DNA of 5,094 bases, taken from positions 1 through 5,094 of the forward strand of contig JARIET010000216.1 of assembly GCA_031127185.1 (NCBI GenBank). The letters are read 5' to 3'. Shown here one piece after another: positions 1 to 4,497 of the stretch (within the stretch, counting starts at the first letter, position 1; each line of letters opens with the position of its first letter). The translations under genes were made by a program, and so were the position numbers. Below the pieces are notes generated by a model, which made no database searches, was not told the DNA's origin, and saw nothing but the letters and a program-made list of their open reading frames with translations. Origin of the DNA: Gemmatimonadota bacterium (GTDB taxonomy: Bacteria; Gemmatimonadota; Gemmatimonadetes; Gemmatimonadales; Gemmatimonadaceae).

Positions 1-8
1 CGAATGCC

Positions 9-33
9 CGTCCCCCCACGTCCCCCCACGTCC
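9..33. repeat. C-rich decamer tandem repeat, left copy
   Basis: Two perfect head-to-tail copies of the decamer CGTCCCCCCA (9-18 and 19-28) are followed by a partial third (29-33). The same 25 bases recur exactly at 2478-2502, before obgE. The array ends about 27 bases before the likely asparaginase start. It may extend beyond the left edge of the window in degenerate form. No protein function is implied. The sequence is visible directly; its role is unknown. Confidence 0.85.
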
Positions 34-59
34 TGTTGTTCCCCGTTTTGACCCACCAA

Positions 60-1046
60 GTGCTGCACCTCGACGTAGAAGTCACGCGAGCCGATGTCGT
101 TGAATCGCGCCATACCGTCCACGCCGCCATCGTCGGTGCGCACGACAAGACGATCGCACACGCCCGCGAACAGTCGACCGTGACGATGTGGCGCTCCTGC
201 GCCAAGTTCTTTCAGGTCATGCCGTTCATCGCCAGTGGCGGCTTCGATCAACTCGGCTGGGGTGACGAACACCTCGCCCTCGCCTGCGCATCGCACGGCG
301 GCGAACCCGAGCACGTGGCGCTCGCGGCCAGGATGCTCGACTCCATCGGTCTGGAAGAAGGCGACCTTGCCTGCGGACCCCACGAGCCGCTCTCCACGCG
401 CGGCGTGAAGATGGCCCGCGATGCCGGTCAACCCTGGACGCGCCTCCATAACAACTGCTCGGGCAAGCACGCGGCGATGCTCGCCCGCGCATTTACGGCA
501 GGATGGCCCACCGGTGGGTACGAGCGCGCCGACCACGCGGTGCAGAACTCCTGCCTCGCCGAGGTTGCCAGTTGGACCGGCGTCGGTCGCGACGATATGC
601 CGCTCGGCATCGATGGCTGCGGCGTGGTTGTCATGGCGCTGCCGCTCGACCGGATGGCGCGCGCCTACGCGCGCTGGGCGCAGGCGGTGGCGGCAGGCGA
701 TGAGATTCCCTCGCGTACTGCGGCGGCCATTCGCGCGCACCCGCACCTGCTCGGCGGCACGGATCGCTTCGACACGGTGCTGATCGAGGAAACCAACGGC
801 CGCATCATCTCAAAAGTGGGCGCCGAGGGAGTGCACTGCGCCGCGATCCCGGACATGGGCATCGGCGTGGCAATCAAGGTGGAAGACGGTGCCATCCGTG
901 CGCAGCACATCGCGCTGCTGCGGGCCCTTCAGGAAATCGGTGCGCTCTCGGGTGACTTGTCGCATCGGCTCGCCGATTGGCTCACGCGGCCGGTGCGAAA
1001 CACGCGTGGCGCGGTGGTGGGGATGGTGCGGAACAGTGAGTTGTGA
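60..1046 (+). CDS. L-asparaginase, ReAV-type (Asparaginase_II family)
   Basis: Predicted cytoplasmic L-asparaginase that hydrolyses asparagine to aspartate and ammonia. It belongs to the zinc-binding Rhizobium etli ReAV class (Pfam Asparaginase_II), not the E. coli AnsA/AnsB type. With the GTG start at 60 the protein has 328 residues. Visible motifs are VTRADVVESRH near the N-terminus, RSCAK (S46, K49; the SxxK pair), ASHGGEPEH (S78), NNCSGKH (C133, K136) and GIDGCG (C187). As I recall ReAV numbering (S48, K51, S80, C135, K138, C189), all six fall at a constant offset of two, so the active site and zinc ligands look intact. A lysine in SKVGAEG (K252) probably matches the further catalytic lysine. 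There is no signal peptide. The start is uncertain: the frame is open to the left edge, TTG codons at 36 and 48 are alternatives, and none has a Shine-Dalgarno. GTG 60 was chosen because it clears the decamer repeat and gives a usual distance to the VTR motif. The last codons and the TGA lie in the heptamer repeat. Confidence 0.9.
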   Translation: MLHLDVEVTRADVVESRHTVHAAIVGAHDKTIAHAREQSTVTMWRSCAKFFQVMPFIASGGFDQLGWGDEHLALACASHGGEPEHVALAARMLDSIGLEEGDLACGPHEPLSTRGVKMARDAGQPWTRLHNNCSGKHAAMLARAFTAGWPTGGYERADHAVQNSCLAEVASWTGVGRDDMPLGIDGCGVVVMALPLDRMARAYARWAQAVAAGDEIPSRTAAAIRAHPHLLGGTDRFDTVLIEETNGRIISKVGAEGVHCAAIPDMGIGVAIKVEDGAIRAQHIALLRALQEIGALSGDLSHRLADWLTRPVRNTRGAVVGMVRNSEL

Positions 1047-1174
1047 GTTGAGCGGCTGGAGTTGAGAGTAGCGGCTGTGTGAGTTGAGAGTTGTGAGTTC
1101 AGCCGAGTTACCCTCAACTCTCAACTCTCAACTCTCAACTCCAACTCTCAACTCCAGCCTCTTCAACCCACAAC
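1040..1174. repeat. Nested heptamer inverted repeat between convergent genes
   Basis: The gap between the two convergent genes is filled by AGTTGAG-type heptamers on the left and CTCAACT heptamers on the right. The right side has four perfect tandem units at 1113-1140, a shortened unit (CCAACT) and a further unit at 1147-1153. The arms pair in nested order: 1040-1045 with 1169-1174, 1047-1051 with 1163-1167, 1054-1069 with 1144-1159 (16 of 16) and 1081-1099 with 1116-1134 (18 of 19). A 16-base loop is left at 1100-1115. AGCGGCTG also occurs twice on the left (1051-1058 and 1070-1077). Transcripts from either strand could fold into one long hairpin. The asparaginase TGA lies inside it. Pairing was worked out by hand. 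Confidence 0.88.
1081..1134. terminator. Possible bidirectional terminator hairpin
   Basis: This is the inner arm of the heptamer inverted repeat: a 19-base stem with one T-T mismatch (1094 against 1121) and a 16-base loop. Its place between the 3' ends of a + gene and a - gene suits a terminator for both. Neither side has a T-tract after the stem, so it is not a standard intrinsic terminator. It could instead protect 3' ends or block read-through. The terminator role is inference. Confidence 0.35.
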
Positions 1175-1177
1175 CGC

Positions 1178-1684
1178 CTATTTGAATTGCACCTGCGTGA
1201 TGTAGGCGCCCTGCTTGCCGAACGATTCGTTGAACTTCCATTTCTGCGAAGCGATGTTCAGGCAGGAGTTCACGATATTGCCGGCGGCCGACGTCCACGT
1301 GGTGGCGTCTTCCTGTACTCGCACGACGTTTGAGCCCACCGGGCTCATGAAGACGAAGAAACTCACCGTGCCGGCGAGGTAGGGATCCGTCTCGCGTCCC
1401 TTGAGGAAGCAGTCCGTCTTTTCGGCGAGCAGCGCCAGCGAGTCGCGCAGGCGCACGGAGCCCACCGCGTACTCCTTCCCCAATTTCTCGACTACGTCCT
1501 TCGACGATCGCGAGGCGTTCAATACGGAGTCAGCATATGCCTGCTGCGCTTTGCGATACTCGTCGGGAGAGACGCCGACCGCGCCGGAGGCTGCCGCGGC
1601 AGCTGGCGTCCTGGGCTCATCGCCGCCGCAGGCAGCGGTTGCGATGACGAAGAGCGTGATGATGGAAGTGCGGATAGGTGCCAT
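1178..1684 (-). CDS. Small lipoprotein with AgmX/PglI-like C-terminal domain
   Basis: Unrecognised 168-residue protein. The N-terminus is a lipoprotein signal: a basic residue (R5), a hydrophobic stretch at 8-18, then TAAC with C19 as the lipidated cysteine. Threonine at -3 is slightly off the usual lipobox. After an Ala/Gly/Pro-rich linker (21-40), a polar and probably helical region runs over about 41-90. The last 80 residues (C92 onward) resemble the C-terminal domain of AgmX/PglI-type proteins of myxobacteria and relatives: a cysteine, beta strands (AGTVSFFVF), then SCLNIASQKWKF with C141 and a closing ITQVQFK. C92 and C141 could form a disulfide. The protein is probably anchored in the outer membrane or periplasm; its job is unknown. 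It stands alone on this strand, converging with the asparaginase gene and diverging from the gene at 1783. The ATG at 1684 is chosen because it gives the signal peptide. No strong Shine-Dalgarno is seen before it. Confidence 0.82.
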   Translation of the reverse strand: MAPIRTSIITLFVIATAACGGDEPRTPAAAAASGAVGVSPDEYRKAQQAYADSVLNASRSSKDVVEKLGKEYAVGSVRLRDSLALLAEKTDCFLKGRETDPYLAGTVSFFVFMSPVGSNVVRVQEDATTWTSAAGNIVNSCLNIASQKWKFNESFGKQGAYITQVQFK

Positions 1685-1782
1685 GCGCTGAATTTAGCCT
1701 GTTTCCCCTTCCTGCAATAAACCGTACCGCTGGCAAAGGTTTCGATGCTGGCGCGGCCGGGCGGAGGCGTTAGGATGCCCCT
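1685..1782. promoter_or_regulatory. Divergent intergenic spacer, probable promoter region
   Basis: This 98-base gap lies between the starts of the lipoprotein gene (-) and the CMD gene (+), so promoters for both should fall here. The part around 1711-1722 is locally AT-richer (GCAATAAACC). I cannot pick a convincing -35/-10 pair on either strand. On +, AGGA at 1772-1775, seven bases before the GTG at 1783, is the likely ribosome binding site. Confidence 0.35.
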
Positions 1783-2466
1783 GTGACCTTCACGCACCCA
1801 ATTCCACGCGCGGCCACGTCGGCCGGCCAGCCACCGATGGCAGATCTCGACCGTGCAACGGCCTCGCTCGTCCGGCTTGCAGCCCGGGTCACCGGCGGGA
1901 TTGAGGAGGACGTACGGGCAGGGCTCGTAGAGTGCCTGGAGTCGGGTGTGCCGGCCACCTGGCTCGACGAACTCGTGCTGCAATCGTACCTCTTCGCGGG
2001 CTTTCCCCGGGCGCTCAACGCCGCGCGAGAGCTTCGGCGAGTGGCTGAGGGCGGGCCGTCCACCGGAGGGGCGCTGCCCGACTTTGCGGACTCCTACGCA
2101 AACACGTTTGAGTGGCGCCTGCGCGGCCAGGACACGTGTTCGGACGTCTATGGCCCGATGTACGAAAAACTCCGGGCCAACATCAGGCAGCTTCACCCGG
2201 CGCTCGACGAGTGGATGATTGTCGAGGGGTACGGCAAGGTGCTCTCGCGCCCCGGCCTGGACCTCAGGCGCCGCGAACTTTGCATTGTGGCGGCCTGTGT
2301 CGCCGCCGGGCAGGACCGCCAGCTACACTCCCATCTGCACGGCGCGAGGAATGTTGGGGTCGCCGATACGGTAGTTTCAGAGGCGCTCGCGGCGCTCGAG
2401 CAGGTTGTCCCGCCAGCGCACCTCAACACAGCCAAACTCCTCTGGGCACGCGTACTCGGCAAATAG
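1783..2466 (+). CDS. Double carboxymuconolactone decarboxylase-fold protein
   Basis: A 227-residue protein with two segments of the carboxymuconolactone decarboxylase (CMD/AhpD-like) helical fold. Residues about 23-88 carry the family pattern ending in LVLQSYLFAGFPRALNA. Residues about 105-225 carry the second, with RRELCIVAACVAAGQ and QLHSHLHGARNVG. The second segment has histidines H182, H184 and H186 where AhpD has a CxxC pair, so disulfide reductase activity like that of AhpD is unlikely. It is closer to the decarboxylase-like branch. Substrate and reaction are unknown, and I give no gene symbol. The GTG start at 1783 is preferred because AGGA lies seven bases upstream and an in-frame TAG at 1771 limits any extension. 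An ATG at 1837 (residue 19) would keep both domains but has no Shine-Dalgarno. The gene points toward obgE, 91 bases away, across the decamer repeat. It could be co-transcribed with obgE, but the gap makes that uncertain. Confidence 0.87.
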   Translation: MTFTHPIPRAATSAGQPPMADLDRATASLVRLAARVTGGIEEDVRAGLVECLESGVPATWLDELVLQSYLFAGFPRALNAARELRRVAEGGPSTGGALPDFADSYANTFEWRLRGQDTCSDVYGPMYEKLRANIRQLHPALDEWMIVEGYGKVLSRPGLDLRRRELCIVAACVAAGQDRQLHSHLHGARNVGVADTVVSEALAALEQVVPPAHLNTAKLLWARVLGK

Positions 2467-2475
2467 CAGCATTTG

Positions 2476-2553
2476 CACGTCCCCCCACGTCCCCCCACGT
2501 CCCGCAGTCCCCCGCCGTTGTCTGCCCCCTGTCCTCCCCCCACGTCCCGCAGT
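2476..2553. repeat. C-rich decamer repeat region in the obgE leader
   Basis: Two perfect CACGTCCCCC units (2476-2485 and 2486-2495) run into a variant, CACGTCCCGC (2496-2505). The 18-mer CCCCCCACGTCCCGCAGT occurs at 2491-2508 and again 45 bases later at 2536-2553, so there is a second, longer level of repetition. Positions 2478-2502 are identical to 9-33. The + strand here is almost purine-free. The repeat ends four bases before the obgE ATG and takes the place where a Shine-Dalgarno would normally lie. Function is unknown. Confidence 0.87.
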
Positions 2554-2557
2554 TCCC

Positions 2558-3547
2558 ATGTTCATTGATCTCGCAAAAGTCAGAGTAGTCGCCGGAACCG
2601 GCGGATCGGGTTGCACCTCGTTCCGCCGCGAATGGCGTGAGCCGATGGGCGGCCCGGACGGCGGCGACGGCGGCCGCGGGGGCGACATCATCGTCCGCGG
2701 TGACAGCAACCTGGCAACCCTGCTCGACTACACCTACCGCGACAAATGGGAAGCTGAGCGAGGCGAGCACGGGATGGGCTCCAATAAAACCGGACGTTCC
2801 GGCGAATCGATCACGTTACCCGTGCCGCTCGGCACCATCATCCGCGACAGCGACTCCGGTGAAATCCTCGGGGAGGTGGTGGAGAACGGCGAAGAGATCG
2901 TCATCGCCAAGGGCGGGCGTGGCGGAAAGGGCAACTCCTTCTTCCAGACCGCCACGCACCAGGCGCCGCGGGAGTGGCAGCCCGGCGAAGAAGGGCAGGT
3001 GCGCAACCTCGAGCTCGAGCTCAAGCTCATTGCCGACGTCGGCCTCGTCGGCCAGCCCAACGCAGGCAAGTCGACACTCCTCTCCGTCATTTCAGCGGCC
3101 CGCCCCAAGATCGCCGACTATCCGTTTACCACCCTGCAGCCCAACCTCGGGGTGGTGCAGCTCTCCGACCATCGCACATTCGTGGTCGCCGATATCCCCG
3201 GCATCATTGAAGGCGCCCATGAAGGGAAGGGGCTGGGCCTCAAGTTCCTGCGGCACATCGAGCGCACGCGAATCCTCGCCTTCCTGATTCCGATCGACGC
3301 CATGGACTGGCAGGATGAGTACGACAAGCTGCGGCGCGAAATCCGGAACTATTCGCCCGAGCTCGCTGAACGGCCGCACTGCGTGGTCTTCACCAAGCTC
3401 GACCTCATGGGCGAGGAGTATACCCCCGAGATACAGACCGAGGGGGCCTTCTCCGTGGTGTCCATCTCCGCGGCCGCCCGACAGGGAGTGGACCAGTTCA
3501 AGGATGCCATCTGGCGGCGCCTCCTGGAGCTGCGAAAGGCCGCCTGA
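2558..3547 (+). CDS. obgE: GTPase Obg/CgtA
   Basis: Essential GTPase that binds the large ribosomal subunit during late assembly and links GTP level to growth and stress. The protein has 329 residues. The glycine-rich Obg domain fills about 1-158 (MFIDLAKVRVVAGTGGSGC at the start). The G domain follows: G1 GQPNAGKST (165-173), switch I DYPFTTLQPN (from 187), G3 DIPG (212-215), G4 TKLD (279-282) and G5 SISA (302-305). The third, variable C-terminal (OCT) domain is absent, as in many Obg proteins. G4 has threonine instead of the usual asparagine of NKxD, a tolerated variant in some GTPases. The ATG at 2558 is fixed by the near-invariant family N-terminus. An in-frame extension reaching 2405 would only translate the CMD gene's end and the C-rich repeat. 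There is no Shine-Dalgarno before the ATG. The stop TGA shares its last base with the dprA ATG (TGATG), which indicates translational coupling. Confidence 0.97.
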   Translation: MFIDLAKVRVVAGTGGSGCTSFRREWREPMGGPDGGDGGRGGDIIVRGDSNLATLLDYTYRDKWEAERGEHGMGSNKTGRSGESITLPVPLGTIIRDSDSGEILGEVVENGEEIVIAKGGRGGKGNSFFQTATHQAPREWQPGEEGQVRNLELELKLIADVGLVGQPNAGKSTLLSVISAARPKIADYPFTTLQPNLGVVQLSDHRTFVVADIPGIIEGAHEGKGLGLKFLRHIERTRILAFLIPIDAMDWQDEYDKLRREIRNYSPELAERPHCVVFTKLDLMGEEYTPEIQTEGAFSVVSISAAARQGVDQFKDAIWRRLLELRKAA

Positions 3548-4440
3548 TGCTCACGTTGGCCCCAGGTGGGCCCCACTGGCCCGAGGCGCTGAACGCCGTC
3601 CGGGGGCCTCGCCTGCGTCAGCTCTGGGCCATTGGTAACCCTGAGCTGCTTGCGGGTGCTCCGGACCATTTTTTGGCCATCGTTGGCACCCGCGAGGCCT
3701 CCAGCTACGGCTTGAGGGTGGCCAAGTCCTTTGCGAGAGGGCTGGCGGCGGCCGGAGCGACGGTGATCTCGGGGATGGCCCGCGGAATCGATACGGCCGC
3801 ACACGAGGGTGCCCTCGAAGCGGGGGGCAAGACCATCGCGGTCCTCGGAACCGGCCCCGATGTACCCTATCCCGCCGGAAACCGCTGGATTCACTCACAG
3901 GTGGCTGAGCGCGGCCTGATTATCTCGGAGTCCAAGCCGGGCACGACCGCCTTCCGCGGGTGCTTCCCCCGCCGAAATCGCATCATTGCGGCCCTTTCGC
4001 ACGCGACGCTCGTCGTTGAGGCCGGGCACAGGTCCGGTGCGCTGAACACGGCTGCCGTTGCCCTTGAGATGGGGCGGGTCGTTGCGGCAGTCCCGGGCAT
4101 GATTGACTCCGCCCGGGCCGCGGGGTCCAACCTCCTCTTGCGCGATGGGGCCCACCCCGTTGTCTCCCTCGACGATGCGCTCGGCTTGGTCGGACTGTCG
4201 CGGGACCGTACACCGGTCAGGTTCGAGATGCATACAATCGAGGCAGATATCTGGGACCTCTTGGGGCTCGGCTGCCAGCTACCTGACGTGCTCGCGGAAA
4301 GGGTTGGGGCGTCGTTACGTGAAGTGCAGGCCTCCATTGGCCGCCTCGAGGTCCTTGGGCTGGTCACACACCGCGACGACGGCAGCGTGGAGCGAACAGA
4401 AATTGCCCAACCTAAAGCGGTTTCTAATGAAGCTGCGTAA
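3547..4440 (+). CDS. dprA: DNA-processing protein DprA (Smf)
   Basis: Cytoplasmic single-strand DNA-binding protein that loads RecA onto incoming DNA in natural transformation; the family is also kept by bacteria not known to be competent. It has 297 residues. The Rossmann-like DprA domain shows AIVGTREASSYG (44-55), SGMARGIDTAAHEGAL (75-90), LGTGPDVPYP (100-109), FPRRNRIIAALS (140-151), VVEAGHRSGALNTA (156-169) and AVPG (181-184). A C-terminal winged helix covers about 229-285. The helix-hairpin-helix/SAM-like N-terminal domain of larger DprA proteins is missing; only about 40 residues precede the core. VGTR stands for the common VGSR and GTG for the common GCG. The ATG at 3547 overlaps the obgE stop by one base. 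The last dozen codons turn abruptly AT-rich (from about 4411), and the tail after the winged helix looks unconserved, which suggests the 3' end was altered by the adjacent AT-rich DNA. Confidence 0.95.
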   Translation: MLTLAPGGPHWPEALNAVRGPRLRQLWAIGNPELLAGAPDHFLAIVGTREASSYGLRVAKSFARGLAAAGATVISGMARGIDTAAHEGALEAGGKTIAVLGTGPDVPYPAGNRWIHSQVAERGLIISESKPGTTAFRGCFPRRNRIIAALSHATLVVEAGHRSGALNTAAVALEMGRVVAAVPGMIDSARAAGSNLLLRDGAHPVVSLDDALGLVGLSRDRTPVRFEMHTIEADIWDLLGLGCQLPDVLAERVGASLREVQASIGRLEVLGLVTHRDDGSVERTEIAQPKAVSNEAA

Positions 4441-4495
4441 CATATTGATTATAAACGAATTGAGAAACTACTTTAAGTCATTCTCAACTGCCTGA
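4427..4495 (+). CDS. Possible 22-residue peptide between dprA and hemW
   Basis: An ATG at 4427 inside the end of dprA (another frame) opens 22 codons and stops with TGA at 4493-4495, two bases before the hemW GTG. The peptide begins MKLRNILIINELRNYFK and is basic with hydrophobic patches. It faintly recalls the first residues of ABC-2 type permeases, where a KELRSYF-like stretch precedes the first membrane helix, but is far too short to be one. The overlaps on both sides would suit translational coupling of hemW to dprA. Against it: weak Shine-Dalgarno (AGCGG at 4416-4420), AT-rich sequence in which a short ORF arises easily, and no second line of evidence. It could be a gene fragment, a leader peptide or chance. 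Confidence 0.2.
   Translation: MKLRNILIINELRNYFKSFSTA
4460..4487. repeat. Inverted repeat in the AT-rich dprA-hemW spacer
   Basis: TTGAGAA (4460-4466) and TTCTCAA (4481-4487) are perfect reverse complements across a 14-base loop. The loop holds its own odd palindrome, ACTTTAAGT (4470-4478). The 7-base stem is AT-rich and has no T-run after it, so it is a poor terminator. An operator ten bases before the hemW start is possible. The right arm continues as TCTCAACT (4482-4489), which matches one unit of the heptamer family at 1113-1153, so it may be a degenerate relic of that repeat. Confidence 0.5.
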
Positions 4496-4497
4496 TC

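Noticed and set aside
1113..1153. CRISPR-like array from the CTCAACT units
   Set aside because: Units are seven bases and directly adjacent, with no spacers of unique sequence and no cas genes. It is a simple tandem array.
1775..1786. Tiny ORF ATG-CCC-CTG-TGA overlapping the CMD GTG
   Set aside because: Three codons in GC-rich DNA arise by chance. The AGGA before it is better explained as the ribosome binding site of the GTG at 1783.
1519..2196. Long antisense ORF (225 codons, - strand) across the divergent spacer and the CMD gene
   Set aside because: It overlaps two well-supported genes, is rich in Arg/Pro/Ser as GC-rich shadow frames are, and shows no family motif.
2476..2553. CRISPR-like or iteron (replication origin) array from the C-rich decamers
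   Set aside because: There are no unique spacers, and no Rep/DnaA gene or DnaA boxes nearby. The chromosomal housekeeping context argues against a plasmid origin.
2405..2557. In-frame 5' extension of obgE with an earlier start
   Set aside because: It would translate the end of the CMD gene in another frame and the C-rich repeat. The Obg family N-terminus begins exactly at the ATG at 2558.
3008..3028. Short repeat of CTCGAG/CTCAAG codons in obgE
   Set aside because: It encodes the family-conserved LELELKL segment before the G1 motif, so protein conservation and codon bias explain it.
3349..3894. Antisense ORF opposite the obgE end and dprA
   Set aside because: Shadow of the high-GC coding strand. 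Its composition is arbitrary and no motif is recognisable.
4445..4473. Sigma-70 promoter for hemW (TTGATT with 17 bases to CTACTT)
   Set aside because: The -10 candidate is poor. The other AT-rich hexamers, such as TATAAA at 4450-4455, lack a matching -35. The region may hold a promoter, but no specific site can be supported.
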